Assembly: GCF_014230355.1 (NCBI RefSeq)
Contig: NZ_JACLAX010000011.1
Span: 56,950 to 120,949 of the forward strand
Source: Novosphingobium piscinae
Lineage (GTDB): Bacteria > Pseudomonadota > Alphaproteobacteria > Sphingomonadales > Sphingomonadaceae
Length of the DNA stretch: 64,000 bases
Reading direction: 5' to 3'
Below are positions 25,709 through 34,804 of this stretch, in pieces. The notes under the pieces were generated by a model. The model saw nothing but the letters and a program-made list of their open reading frames with translations, searched no databases and was not told the DNA's origin. Within the stretch, counting starts at the first letter, position 1. Each line of letters starts with the position of its first letter. A program made the translations under genes and the position numbers.

Positions 25709-27214
25709 CTACAACCGCGCCGTCACCGCCTTGGTCTCGAGGTAGGCGTCGAGCCCCTCCTCGCCGAACTCGCGACCCCAGCCCGACTGGGCGTAGCCGC
25801 CGAACGGGATGTTGGTGCCGACCGCGCCGTGGCAATTGACCGACACATGGCCCGAGCGGATCCGCGCCGCGAGGCGATGGGCGATCGAGAGATCCTGGGT
25901 CCAGACCGAGCCCGACAGGCCATAGGGGGTATCGTTGGCGAGGGCGGCGAGTTCGTCGAGGTCGGTGGTCTCGACCCGCTGGATCGCCATGACCGGGCCG
26001 AAGATCTCCTGGCGCATCACCGGCATGGCATTGTCGCATCCGGTGAAGATCGTCGGTTGCACGAAGTTCCCGGGCCGGTCGAGCCGCGCGCCGCCGGCGA
26101 CCAGTGTCGCTCCCGAGGCCTGGGCCCCGGCGATGTGGCCCATCACCTTGGCCGTGTGCGCCGCCGAGATCAGCGGCCCCTGCAGCGTGGCCGGATCGAG
26201 CCCGTGGCCCAGCGTCATGCTTGCGGCAAACCCGGCGAGGCCCTCGACCAGCTGATCGTGGATCGCGGCATGGGCGAAGATCCGCGTCCCGGCCATGCAG
26301 TTCTGGCCCTGGAGGAAGAAGGTCGCCAGGGCGACTCCTGGCACCGCCTGAGCGAGATCGGCATCGGGCATGACCATGACCGGGCTTTTTCCGCCCAGCT
26401 CGAGCCCGACCTTCTTGAGATTGCCCAGCGCGGCCATCACGATCTTGCGCCCGGTCGCGGTGGAGCCGGTGAACGAGATCTTGTCGACCAGGGGATGTTC
26501 GGCCAGCGCCTGCCCCGCCTCGGCCCCGAGCCCGTTGACGATGTTGACCACCCCGGCGGGGAAGCCCGCCTCGAGGATCATCTGGCCGAGCGCGAGGACC
26601 GACAGCGGGGTTTCCTCGCTCGGCTTCACCACCACGGTGCAACCGGCGGCCAGCGCCGGGGCCAGCTTGAGGATCGCCGTGGAGAGCGGCACGTTCCACG
26701 GCACGATCAGCCCGGCGACGCCAACCGGTTCGCGCAGCGTGTAGGTCAGCGCCTCGGTCTCGGCGGCGATGTGCCGGGGCGGGGCAATGGTCTTGCCGGC
26801 GATGCGCATCACCGCCCCGGCATAGTAATCGACCATCTCGACGCAGTTGGCCGTGGTCAGCCGGGCGATGAACCCGGGCATGCCGTTGTCGACGATGTCC
26901 AGTTCGGTGAGTAGCGTCGCATGGCGCTCCATGATCCGGGCCAGCCGGTGCAGGATGGCGGTGCGATCGGCCACGGTCATGCGGCGCCAGGGACCGGCGA
27001 AAGCCGCATGGGCGGCTCGCACCGCCCGGTCGATCTCGGCCGCCCCGCCGGTGTGAAACCGCGCCAGCTCGAGCCCGGTGGCCGGGTCGAGCGTGGCCAG
27101 TTCGCCGCTGCCATCGACCCACTCGCCCCCGATCAGCAAGCGGTGGGGCTGCGCCAGGAAGGCTGCCGTCTCGGCGGCGATGGCGTGTCCGTCGAAGGGC
27201 GTGGGCGCAATCAT
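25709..27214 (-). CDS. aldehyde dehydrogenase (copy 2)
   Basis: A 501-residue aldehyde dehydrogenase with IVPWNVPLSTAILKLAPAL, FTGSTATGRKIV, the base Glu in LELGGKSP and nucleophile Cys306 in LQGQNCMAGTR. The start overlaps the stop of the FAD monooxygenase by four bases (ATGA), making it the last gene of the amine oxidase/imidase/monooxygenase operon. It may oxidise the aldehyde released by oxidative deamination upstream in the same operon (inference). Confidence 0.92.
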   Translation of the reverse strand: MIAPTPFDGHAIAAETAAFLAQPHRLLIGGEWVDGSGELATLDPATGLELARFHTGGAAEIDRAVRAAHAAFAGPWRRMTVADRTAILHRLARIMERHATLLTELDIVDNGMPGFIARLTTANCVEMVDYYAGAVMRIAGKTIAPPRHIAAETEALTYTLREPVGVAGLIVPWNVPLSTAILKLAPALAAGCTVVVKPSEETPLSVLALGQMILEAGFPAGVVNIVNGLGAEAGQALAEHPLVDKISFTGSTATGRKIVMAALGNLKKVGLELGGKSPVMVMPDADLAQAVPGVALATFFLQGQNCMAGTRIFAHAAIHDQLVEGLAGFAASMTLGHGLDPATLQGPLISAAHTAKVMGHIAGAQASGATLVAGGARLDRPGNFVQPTIFTGCDNAMPVMRQEIFGPVMAIQRVETTDLDELAALANDTPYGLSGSVWTQDLSIAHRLAARIRSGHVSVNCHGAVGTNIPFGGYAQSGWGREFGEEGLDAYLETKAVTARL

Positions 27215-28362
27215 ACCGTCACCGTCCGCGGATCGTAGGTGAACAGGCCGAGCGATTCCTCATCCTTGGTTCCTTCCAGTCCGAACAGGTCCGTGTCCTG
27301 ACCCTGCATCCGGTCGGCATTGGCATTGCTCTCGCGCTGGATGAAGGTCGCCCGTGCGTGCCGGGCGGCCTGGTAGCGCGCCAGGCCCTCGCCGGCCGAA
27401 GCAGAGGCGGCCAGCGCCCGGGCCAGGACCACCGCGTCCTCGATCCCGCAGGCAGCGCCATGGCCGAGAAACGGGGTCATCGCGTGGGCTGCATCGCCGA
27501 GCAAGGTCACGCTGTCGTCGAGCACCCAGCTGGCCAAGGGCTCGCGTGCGTTGATCGCCCATTTGAACAGGGGCTGGCGCACCGCCGCCGCCAGCATCCG
27601 CTGCGCGTCGTCGCACCAGTGGCCATAGATTGCCTGGAGCTCGGCCGGATCGGCCGGGGTGGTCCACCCCTCCTCGTTCCAGCCCTCCTGCCGGGCGAAG
27701 AACACGAAGTTCATGATCTGCGAGCCGCGCACGTTGTAACGGTTGAGCATGGCGCCCGGGCCGATGATCACGCCGGGAAAGTCGGACAGATCCTGGATCT
27801 CCGGCGTGACCGGCACGAGACAACGCCAGGCGACGTGCCCGGTGAAATGCGGCGCGGTCGCCTCGAACCGGCGGCGGATCACGCTCTTCACACCGTCGGC
27901 CCCGACCAGCACGTCGGCCGAGAAGGTCCGTCCATCGGCGCAGGTCACCGTGGTGCCGGCGCTGTCGATGACATTGGCGCCGGCGATCATGGTCACCCCG
28001 GCGCGCTCCGCCGCGGCGGTCATCACCGCGTGGAGATCGGCGCGATGCACCGTGATGTAGGGCGCGCCATAGGTCGCGCGCTGGGTCGACCGGTCGAAGG
28101 CGATCAGCGTCCGGCCATCGCGCCAGTGCTGGATCCGCTGGCGGGTCGGTTCGACCCCGACCGCCGTCGCCGCCTCGCAGATGCCGATGAAGTCCAGCCC
28201 CTTCATCGCGTTGGGGGTCAGGGTGAGCCCTGCCCCGATCTCGCCGAAGGCCGGCGCGGCTTCGAGCAGCGTCACCTTGAAACCCTGCTGCGCCAGCGCG
28301 GCGCTGGCGGTCATCCCGGCGATGCCGCCGCCGACGATGAGGACGGTCTCGGGCCGGCTCAT
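27211..28362 (-). CDS. FAD-dependent monooxygenase, salicylate hydroxylase type
   Basis: A 383-residue group A flavin monooxygenase: LIVGGGIAGMTASAALAQQG, DG motif LVGADGVKSVIRRRF, and GD motif LLGDAAHAMTPFLGHGA. Closest patterns are 3- or 6-hydroxynicotinate and salicylate hydroxylases, which hydroxylate or decarboxylatively hydroxylate rings. The ATG at 28362 follows one base after the stop of the imidase-like gene (TGAGATG). It is expressed with the amine oxidase, imidase and ALDH, so it probably acts on a heterocyclic or aromatic intermediate. Confidence 0.85.
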   Translation of the reverse strand: MSRPETVLIVGGGIAGMTASAALAQQGFKVTLLEAAPAFGEIGAGLTLTPNAMKGLDFIGICEAATAVGVEPTRQRIQHWRDGRTLIAFDRSTQRATYGAPYITVHRADLHAVMTAAAERAGVTMIAGANVIDSAGTTVTCADGRTFSADVLVGADGVKSVIRRRFEATAPHFTGHVAWRCLVPVTPEIQDLSDFPGVIIGPGAMLNRYNVRGSQIMNFVFFARQEGWNEEGWTTPADPAELQAIYGHWCDDAQRMLAAAVRQPLFKWAINAREPLASWVLDDSVTLLGDAAHAMTPFLGHGAACGIEDAVVLARALAASASAGEGLARYQAARHARATFIQRESNANADRMQGQDTDLFGLEGTKDEESLGLFTYDPRTVTV

Positions 28363-28363
28363 C

Positions 28364-29284
28364 TCAGCGCGGCTCCAGTTGTCCGGGGATATGGCTTTCG
28401 TGGTTGGCCAGATACCACTCGGCGATCTCCTCGCGGGTGGCCCACCATACCCCGGGGAGCGCCTTGGCATGTTCGATGAACTCGCGCAGGGCGCGGACCC
28501 GGTGGGCCCGGCCCGAGACGTGGGGGTGCAGCCCGACGTTCATGATCCGCCCGGTCCTGGCCCCTTCCGCATAGAGCACGTCGAGCTCCTCGATCAGCGC
28601 GTCGCGGAACTGGTCAGTGGTGAAGTTCTTGCGGGTGATGAAGGTGAAGTCGTTGATCTCGTTGGAATAGGGCACCGAAACGATCGGCCCGTTGGGGGTC
28701 CGCAGCAGATAGGGCTGATCATCGTTCATGATGTCGCAGTAGAAGGTGCAGCCCTGCTCGGCGAGGATGTCGGCAGTCTGCATCGTCCCGCGCAGCGAGC
28801 TCGACAGCCACCCCTTCGACCTGCGCCCGGTATAGGTCTCGAACTGGCGCAGGCTGGCAAGGATGATCTCGCGCTCGCGGGCCGGATCGTGCGCGAAGGA
28901 GGAGAGCAGCTCGCCCTGTTCCCAGTTGTGGGTGAGCAGCTCCCAGCCGCGCTCGAGCACGGCATCGGTCATCGCCTTGCGCCGCTCGAAGGTCACCGCG
29001 TTGGTGGTGCAAGAGGCCTTCACCCCAAGCTCGTCGAACAGGTCGAACAGCCGCCAGATGCCCACCCGCTGGCCATATTCGCGCCAGGTGAAGTTGGGGA
29101 AGTCCGGGACGTTGCCGGGCAGGACGTCAGGCAGGATCGCCGGCCCGCCCGCATAGTAGGGCTTGTCGGTGTCCTTGGTGAGGTCCCAGGTCTCGAGATT
29201 GAAGGTCAGGATCAGGGCCACCCGGGCGCCATTCGGCCAGACCAGCGGCTGGCGGGCAGGAAGGGGAACGTAATCGTAGTCCAT
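28364..29284 (-). CDS. polysaccharide deacetylase-fold amidohydrolase, PuuE/cyclic-imidase type (copy 1)
   Basis: A 306-residue NodB-fold protein. It lacks the TFDDG of chitin deacetylases and instead has TFNLETWDL, THNWEQG and the NDDQPYL signature typical of the allantoinase PuuE and cyclic imide hydrolase branch. Those enzymes open cyclic amides or imides. GGAG stands five bases before the ATG. It lies between a Tat amine oxidase and an FAD monooxygenase in one operon. No signal peptide, so it acts in the cytoplasm. Two further paralogues are at 52965 and 53876, next to a cysteine hydrolase able to act on half-amides. Confidence 0.82.
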   Translation of the reverse strand: MDYDYVPLPARQPLVWPNGARVALILTFNLETWDLTKDTDKPYYAGGPAILPDVLPGNVPDFPNFTWREYGQRVGIWRLFDLFDELGVKASCTTNAVTFERRKAMTDAVLERGWELLTHNWEQGELLSSFAHDPAREREIILASLRQFETYTGRRSKGWLSSSLRGTMQTADILAEQGCTFYCDIMNDDQPYLLRTPNGPIVSVPYSNEINDFTFITRKNFTTDQFRDALIEELDVLYAEGARTGRIMNVGLHPHVSGRAHRVRALREFIEHAKALPGVWWATREEIAEWYLANHESHIPGQLEPR

Positions 29285-29319
29285 GGTGCTCCACTCGGCA
29301 GGTTGGGTGGCGGCGCCGG

Positions 29320-30798
29320 TCAGGCGCCGAGAACTTCGAGCGCGGCCCGCTCGGCGCTTTCCAGCGCGCCCTCGAGGCCGCGCGCGCCGGTCGCGGTGTG
29401 TTCGCCGCAGAAATGCAGGCGGCCGGCCGGCAGGCTCATGGTGGTGGCGAAGTCGCGCACGTGACCGGGGCCGAAATAGGCCCAGTCGCCGCCATTGAAC
29501 GCCTCCTGGCTCCACGAGAAATAGGCCCGTGGCACGAGCTTGCCACGCGCCGCCGGGCGCATCGCCTCGAGCCCGGCAACAATCATCCGCAGCGCGCCGT
29601 CGCGGCCCAGCCGGTCCCAGTAGTTGGCCAGCGCGCCGCGCGCCTGGACCTGGAAGCCGGTGATCTCCTCGGGGGTGGCGCCATAGCGCTGGGGGATCAC
29701 GGTCCCGGTCAGCCCGTCGGTCCACATGCCGGGGGCCAGCTTGTCCTCCTCCCAGAACGGCGCCGCGGCGGTGATGAAGGCGATCGACAGCGGCTGGTAG
29801 GGCAGGGTCGCGACGGCCCGGGCCTGGGCGCCCGCAAGGCCGGGCAGGATCGAGACGAAGCGCAGCGTGGAGAACGGCAAGGAGCAGACCACGCGCCCGG
29901 CCTCGAAGCGCGAGCCGTCGCGGCAGGTCACCACGCAGCCGGTCGCGCCGGCCTCGATCGCGGTGACCTCCTTGCCCAGGATGACATCGCCCTTGAGCAG
30001 ACGCGCCATGCCCTGCGGCAGGTGGAGGTTGCCCCCCTTCACCGCCAGCGACTTGGGTCCGGCCGCGAACTGCGCCTTCACGAAGCCGTCGTTGTACTCC
30101 ATCATCAGCGCCGAGACGTCGTAGGCGCTGGTCCCGTAGTAGGGCGAGACATCGTAGGCGAGGCGGATCGCCGCGTCGGACAGACCCTGTTCGCGCAGGA
30201 AATCGTGCAGCGAGATGTCGAGCCCGGCCTGGGCGGGATCGGTCCAGGCGGTCCAGTCCTTGAGCCGGGTGCGCTCGGCCACCAGCCGCCCGACCAGCTC
30301 GGCCGGCATCACCGCCTTGAGCGCGGCCGGGAAGGGATTGCCGGGGAAACGGGCCCATTCCTCGCGGGTCAGCGGCTGGCCGTTGATCCACAGTCCGGGC
30401 GGCGGACCCATCCGGTAGCGCGCGCCGACCTCCTGCAGTTCCACCCCGGCGCGGCTGGCGGCATCGATGCCGCGGCCATAGCCCTCGGCCATGGAATTGA
30501 AGCCCATCTCGGGATAGCCGGGTTCGTCGAGCAGGGTCATCACCCGGCCGCCGACGCGGGTGCGGCCTTCCAGCACGGTGACGCGCAGACCCTGCTGCTC
30601 GAGCAGCCAGGCGGCCTGCAGACCCGACACTCCGGCGCCGAGCACCACCACGTCCGGGCGCCCCGGCACGGCCGGGCCCGGCGCGGGCTTGACCGAGCGG
30701 GCTGGCCTGGCCGCTCCGGCGGCGGTACCGGCTCCGGCCAGGGCGGTCAGGCCGAGCCCCGCGGCACCGAGGGTGAAGCCCCGCCTGTCGATCCCCAT
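29320..30798 (-). CDS. Tat-exported flavin amine oxidase (copy 1)
   Basis: A 492-residue protein with a twin-arginine signal (DRRGFTLGAAGLGLTALAG) and a monoamine-oxidase fold: VVVLGAGVSGLQAAWLLEQQG, GRTRVGGRVMTL, and a C-terminal FCGEHTATGARGLEGALESAERAA that completes the FAD site. It should oxidise a secondary or primary amine, or a C-N bond of a saturated ring, in the periplasm. ATG 30798 is used; a TTG 21 bases upstream is possible. It is the first gene of a four-gene operon, and a palindrome copy lies 102 bases ahead. Confidence 0.85.
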   Translation of the reverse strand: MGIDRRGFTLGAAGLGLTALAGAGTAAGAARPARSVKPAPGPAVPGRPDVVVLGAGVSGLQAAWLLEQQGLRVTVLEGRTRVGGRVMTLLDEPGYPEMGFNSMAEGYGRGIDAASRAGVELQEVGARYRMGPPPGLWINGQPLTREEWARFPGNPFPAALKAVMPAELVGRLVAERTRLKDWTAWTDPAQAGLDISLHDFLREQGLSDAAIRLAYDVSPYYGTSAYDVSALMMEYNDGFVKAQFAAGPKSLAVKGGNLHLPQGMARLLKGDVILGKEVTAIEAGATGCVVTCRDGSRFEAGRVVCSLPFSTLRFVSILPGLAGAQARAVATLPYQPLSIAFITAAAPFWEEDKLAPGMWTDGLTGTVIPQRYGATPEEITGFQVQARGALANYWDRLGRDGALRMIVAGLEAMRPAARGKLVPRAYFSWSQEAFNGGDWAYFGPGHVRDFATTMSLPAGRLHFCGEHTATGARGLEGALESAERAALEVLGA

Positions 30799-30899
30799 AA
30801 CCGTGCCAATCCCACTCAAGCGCCCTATGAGAGGGCCATGCTACATCACTGCAATGGTCCTACAAGCGGGCCGCAACTGTCGATCAAGCCACTGACCGG

Positions 30900-30916
30900 T
30901 CACCACTAGGCGGATA
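30900..30916. promoter_or_regulatory. IclR-type operator, TCACCAC-TAG-GCGGATA
   Basis: Matches 11 of 14 positions; the left half is weak. It lies between the divergent amine oxidase (102 bases) and exported hydrolase (86 bases). A nearby longer inverted repeat (30918-30937) may add a second half-site. Confidence 0.5.
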
Positions 30917-31001
30917 GTATCGGGCCGCGTCCGGATAGGGCCCTCGGCGCCCGGTAGTCTGGCCCCGCCGAGCGCCCTTCCAAGCCGGGGAACCGTTGCC
31001 C

Positions 31002-32036
31002 ATGCCCGCATCCTTGACCGCCCCATCGTCCGCCCACCGCATCGCGGCCATGGCGCTGGGGGTCCTGTTGCTGGCGGGTGCCCCGGCCAGCGCGCAGACC
31101 GCGGCGGCGGGAGCGACCGCCGGACCGGCGGCCCCGGCCGCCCACCCCTACCTGACGCTCGCCCAGTTGCGGGCGCGCTACCGCGACGGCCAGAGCCGGT
31201 TCGCGGAGATCGGCGGGCTGTCGATCCACTACAAGGACGAGGGACCGCGCGGCGCCCCGGTGCTGCTGATGGTCCACGGGTCCGAATCAAGCCTGAAGAC
31301 CTGGGACCGCATCGCCGTCCTGCTCAAGCGGCGCTACCGCATCGTGCGCTTCGACATGCCGGGGTATGGCCTGTCGCAGGGCACGACCGATGCTGCGGCC
31401 AAGGCCATGGTGCCGACCGACCTGCCGATCGGCCTGCTTGACCGGCTGGGGATCCGGCGGGTCTCGTTCGTCGGGGTGTCGAGCGGCGGGACCATGGGCA
31501 TGTACCTGGCAGCGCGGCGGCCCGACCTGGTCGAGCGGCTGGTGCTGTCGAATACCCCGTCCGATCCGGTCGATACCAGCCACCTGGTGCTGACCCCGGC
31601 GTTCATCGCGGCGCAGGCGCGGGTCAAGGCCACCGGCTTCCGCGACCAGGACTTCTGGGACCAGTTCCTCAGCTACTTCGCCGGCGACCCGGCCCGCATC
31701 CCGGCCCGGACGCGCCGCGAATACTACGACTTTGCGCGCCGCGAGCCGGAAAAGAACCTGATCGCGCTGATCGCCCGGATCGGCGATGGCAAACAGGCGA
31801 CGATCGAGATGGCCAAGGTGACCGTGCCGACGTTCCTGATCTGGGGCACCGGCGATCCCCTGCTGCCCGAATCCGCGCTCAACGCCATCACCCGCTACCT
31901 GGCCAATGCCCGCATTTCCAAGGTGATGATGCCCGATGTCGGACATTACCCGCCGCTCGAGGTGCCCGACCGCTTCGCCCAGCTGCTGGCCGCCTATCTC
32001 GAGGCCGGCGTCCCCGCCGCCGCGCTGAAGCCCTAG
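31002..32036 (+). CDS. exported alpha/beta hydrolase
   Basis: A 344-residue hydrolase with an N-terminal signal peptide (MALGVLLLAGAPASAQ), an HGSESS oxyanion loop, nucleophile elbow GVSSGG, and a C-terminal acid/His pair in WGTGDPLL and DVGHYPPLE. The fold resembles MhpC-type C-C or ester hydrolases, but export argues for action on the incoming substrate. ATG 31002 is chosen; a TTG six bases upstream is possible. It opens the operon that continues with LeuC2, LeuD2 and a cysteine hydrolase. Confidence 0.82.
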   Translation: MPASLTAPSSAHRIAAMALGVLLLAGAPASAQTAAAGATAGPAAPAAHPYLTLAQLRARYRDGQSRFAEIGGLSIHYKDEGPRGAPVLLMVHGSESSLKTWDRIAVLLKRRYRIVRFDMPGYGLSQGTTDAAAKAMVPTDLPIGLLDRLGIRRVSFVGVSSGGTMGMYLAARRPDLVERLVLSNTPSDPVDTSHLVLTPAFIAAQARVKATGFRDQDFWDQFLSYFAGDPARIPARTRREYYDFARREPEKNLIALIARIGDGKQATIEMAKVTVPTFLIWGTGDPLLPESALNAITRYLANARISKVMMPDVGHYPPLEVPDRFAQLLAAYLEAGVPAAALKP

Positions 32037-32069
32037 CATTTGTTCTAAGATTAAGCCAAATAGAGCACC

Positions 32070-33503
32070 ATGATCACCCGCCCCCTCCCGTCCGGTGCCG
32101 GCCGACCGCGCACGCTGTATGAAAAGCTGTGGGACAGCCACGTCGTCGCCAACCGCCCCGACGGCTCGGCCCTGCTCTACATCGACCGGCACATCGTCCA
32201 CGAGGTGTCGAGCCCCCAGGCCTTCGTGGCGCTGCGCGCCAGCGGGCGGCGGCTGCGGCGCCCCGAAACGCACCTCGGCGTGGCCGACCATGCCGTCCCC
32301 ACCCGTGAGCGCGGGGGCGAGATCGCCGATCCGCTGGCGCGCTCGCAGGTGGCCGAACTGGAGGCCAACGTGGCCGAGTTCGCCGTGCCCTATGCCCGGC
32401 TGGACGGCCCCGAGCAGGGCATCGTCCACGTGATCGGACCGGAGACCGGCTTTACCCTGCCGGGCACGACGATCGCCTGCGGCGACAGCCACACCACCAC
32501 CCACGGCGCCTTCGGCGCGCTGGCCTTCGGCGTCGGGGCGAGCGAGCAGGGCACGATCATGGCGGCGCAGTGCCTGCCCCAGCAGCGCGCCGCGACGATG
32601 CAGGTCGAGCTGGTCGGCAAGCGCCACCCGCTGATCGATGCCAAGGACATGGCGCTGGCGCTGATCGCCCGGATCGGGGCCAACGGTGCGGTCGGCCATG
32701 CGGTGGAGTACACCGGCGAGGTGGTCAGCGGCATGGCCATGTCCGAGCGCATGACCCTGTGCAACATGACGATCGAGGCGGGCAGCCGGATCGGCATGGT
32801 GGCACCCGACGCGCGCACCTTCGCCTATCTCGAGGGCCGGCGCCTCGCCCCCAGGGGCGAGCTGTGGGACGCGGCGGTGGCCTACTGGCGGACCCTGCCG
32901 AGCGATCCCGGCGCGCGCTACGACCGCGTCGTCACGCTCGATGTCGGCACCATCGCGCCCCAGGTCAGCTGGGGCACCAGCCCGGACCAGACCCTGCCGA
33001 TCGACCGCACCGTGCCCGATCCCGCCGCAATCGCCGATCCGGTGGCCCGGCGCGAGGCCGAAAAGGCCCTTGCCTACATGGGCCTGGTCCCCGGGCAGCG
33101 GCTCGATTCGGTGGCGATCGACACGGTGTTCATCGGCTCGTGCACCAATGGCCGGATCGAGGACCTGCGCGCCGCGGCGGCGATCGCGATGGGCCGGCGC
33201 GTCGCGCCCGGGGTGACCGCGCTGGTGGTGCCGGGCTCGGCGGCGACGCGGGCCCAGGCCGAGGCCGAGGGGCTCGACCGGATCTTCACCGCGGCCGGCT
33301 TCTCCTGGCGCCATGCCGGCTGTTCGCTGTGCGTGGCGATGAACGACGATCGCCTGGCTCCGGGCCAGCGCTGCGCCAGCACGTCGAACCGCAATTTCGA
33401 GGGCCGCCAGGGGCCCGGCGGGCGGACCCACCTGATGAGCCCGGCCATGGCCGCCGCCGCCGCGATCGCCGGGCGCCTGGCCGACGTGCGGGAGTTCGTG
33501 TAA
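32070..33503 (+). CDS. LeuC-type aconitase-family hydro-lyase, large subunit (pair 2)
   Basis: A 477-residue LeuC homologue with cluster cysteines C358 (GSCTN), C418 and C421 (GCSLC), and the canonical [19 protein letters not shown] and GGRTHLMSP motifs. It looks closer to true isopropylmalate isomerase than the copy at 7495, but no other leucine gene is nearby and it is followed by a cysteine hydrolase, so a catabolic hydro-lyase is more likely. LeuD2 starts inside its stop (TAATG). The AT-rich 33-base gap before it has no palindrome copy, in line with transcription from the hydrolase promoter. Confidence 0.86.
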   Translation: MITRPLPSGAGRPRTLYEKLWDSHVVANRPDGSALLYIDRHIVHEVSSPQAFVALRASGRRLRRPETHLGVADHAVPTRERGGEIADPLARSQVAELEANVAEFAVPYARLDGPEQGIVHVIGPETGFTLPGTTIACGDSHTTTHGAFGALAFGVGASEQGTIMAAQCLPQQRAATMQVELVGKRHPLIDAKDMALALIARIGANGAVGHAVEYTGEVVSGMAMSERMTLCNMTIEAGSRIGMVAPDARTFAYLEGRRLAPRGELWDAAVAYWRTLPSDPGARYDRVVTLDVGTIAPQVSWGTSPDQTLPIDRTVPDPAAIADPVARREAEKALAYMGLVPGQRLDSVAIDTVFIGSCTNGRIEDLRAAAAIAMGRRVAPGVTALVVPGSAATRAQAEAEGLDRIFTAAGFSWRHAGCSLCVAMNDDRLAPGQRCASTSNRNFEGRQGPGGRTHLMSPAMAAAAAIAGRLADVREFV

Positions 33504-34117
33504 TGCCGGCCGAGCCGTTCACCACCGTCCATGGTCGCGCCGCCGCGCTGCGCGAGGACAACATCGACACCGACATCATCTTTCCCGCCCGCTTCCTGCT
33601 GATCACCGCGCGCGAGGGGCTGGGCCGCTATGCCTTCCACGACCGCCGCTTCGCTGGCGACGGGCAGGCAATCGCGGGCTTCGTCTACAACGATCCGCGC
33701 TTCCGCGCGGCGCCGGTCCTGGTGGCGGGGGCCAATTTCGGCTCGGGCTCGAGCCGCGAGCAGGCGGTCTGGGCCCTGCACGGGCTGGGCGTGCGCGCGG
33801 TGATCGCCCCCGGGTTCGGCGAGATCTTCCACGGCAACTGCCTGCGCAACGGCATCGTCCCGATCCTGCTGGGCCGCGAAGTGGTAACCGCCCTGATGGA
33901 CCGGGCCGAGGCGGGGCTGGCCTTCACCGTCGATCTGGCGGCGCAGACGCTGACCGTCACCGGCGAGGACCCGATCCCCTTCGCCATCCCGCGCGAGCGG
34001 CGGCTGGCCCTGCTGAACGGCTGGGACGAGACCGACCAGGTCATCAACACCCATGGCGCCGATATCGCCGCCTTCGAAGCCTGGCAGCGCCGCACGCAGC
34101 CCTGGCTCCACGTCTGA
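33503..34117 (+). CDS. LeuD-type hydro-lyase, small subunit (pair 2)
   Basis: A 204-residue small subunit with NIDTDIIFPARFL, GANFGSGSSREQAVWAL and FHGNCLRNGIVP motifs. It overlaps LeuC2 by one base. Compared with LeuD1, the specificity loop and the GSGSS/GCGSS context differ, pointing to distinct substrates. The cysteine hydrolase follows ten bases later, a pairing that would let an amide be removed and the resulting unsaturated diacid be hydrated within one operon. Confidence 0.87.
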   Translation: MPAEPFTTVHGRAAALREDNIDTDIIFPARFLLITAREGLGRYAFHDRRFAGDGQAIAGFVYNDPRFRAAPVLVAGANFGSGSSREQAVWALHGLGVRAVIAPGFGEIFHGNCLRNGIVPILLGREVVTALMDRAEAGLAFTVDLAAQTLTVTGEDPIPFAIPRERRLALLNGWDETDQVINTHGADIAAFEAWQRRTQPWLHV

Positions 34118-34127
34118 GGACCCCGCA

Positions 34128-34763
34128 ATGAGCAGCGACGACGAACTCCTGGCGAACTACAAGCGGGCCTACGACAATCGCGTCGGCTTCGGGCAGCGCC
34201 CGGCGCTGCTCCTGATCGACTTCTGCCAGGCCTATTTCGAGCCCGGCAACCCGCTCCACGCCGGGGTCGAGGACGCGCTCGGCGCCGCGCTGCGGGTCCG
34301 GGCCGCGGCGCGCGCGGCCGGGGTGCCGGTGGTGCTGACCAACGTGGTCTACCATCCGAGCGGGATCGACGGCGGGCGCTTCTTCGAGAAGGCCCTGCCG
34401 CTGCGCAACTTCGTGCGCGGCAGCGCGATGGGCGCCTGGGGACCGGGGCTGGAGCCCGCGGCGGACGAGCTGGTCGTGTCCAAGCAGTATCCCAGCGCGT
34501 TCTTCGGAACCTCGCTGGCCTCGACCCTGACCGCGGCCGGGATCGACAGCGTGATCCTGACCGGGCTGACCACCTCGGGCTGCGTCCGCGCCACCTGCGT
34601 CGATGCGATGAGCCACGGCTTCCGCACCGCGGTCGTCGCCGAGGCCTGCGGCGACCGGCACGCCGCCCCGCACGAGGCCAACCTGTTCGACATGAACGCG
34701 AAGTATGCCGACGTGGTCAGCGAGGCCGAGGTGATCGCCTTTCTCGCCGGACTGGGGGCCTGA
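34128..34763 (+). CDS. isochorismatase-family cysteine hydrolase (copy 1)
   Basis: A 211-residue cysteine hydrolase with the full triad: Asp31 (LLLIDFCQAY), Lys119 (VSKQYPSAFFGT) and Cys152 (TTSGCVRAT). The TTSGCVRAT and PSAFFGT patterns match the N-carbamoylsarcosine amidase/maleamate amidase branch rather than isochorismatase. It probably hydrolyses a half-amide or carbamoyl group, releasing ammonia. It is the last gene of the hydrolase-LeuC2-LeuD2 operon. A paralogue at 54765 sits with two imidase-like genes. Confidence 0.85.
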   Translation: MSSDDELLANYKRAYDNRVGFGQRPALLLIDFCQAYFEPGNPLHAGVEDALGAALRVRAAARAAGVPVVLTNVVYHPSGIDGGRFFEKALPLRNFVRGSAMGAWGPGLEPAADELVVSKQYPSAFFGTSLASTLTAAGIDSVILTGLTTSGCVRATCVDAMSHGFRTAVVAEACGDRHAAPHEANLFDMNAKYADVVSEAEVIAFLAGLGA

Positions 34764-34780
34764 CCGGACGGCGGCCCCCT

Positions 34781-34804
34781 GGCGGGCTCCCCCGCTAGCC
34801 CGCC
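34781..34804. terminator. hairpin between convergent genes
   Basis: Perfect eight-base stem GGCGGGCT / AGCCCGCC with an eight-base loop, overlapping the last codons of the VOC gene. There is no T tract, so terminator function is only possible. Confidence 0.35.

Noticed and set aside
30918..30937. A 20-base inverted repeat, TATCGGG...CCGGATA, next to the operator at 30900
   Set aside because: The spacing differs from the 17-base motif and two pairs mismatch. It may be a second half-site, but it is not strong enough to list alone.
32070..34117. LeuC2/LeuD2 as the leucine biosynthesis isomerase
   Set aside because: The sequence is close to LeuCD, but no leuA or leuB is present and the partners are catabolic. 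It is kept as an unnamed hydro-lyase; the biosynthetic role is not fully excluded.
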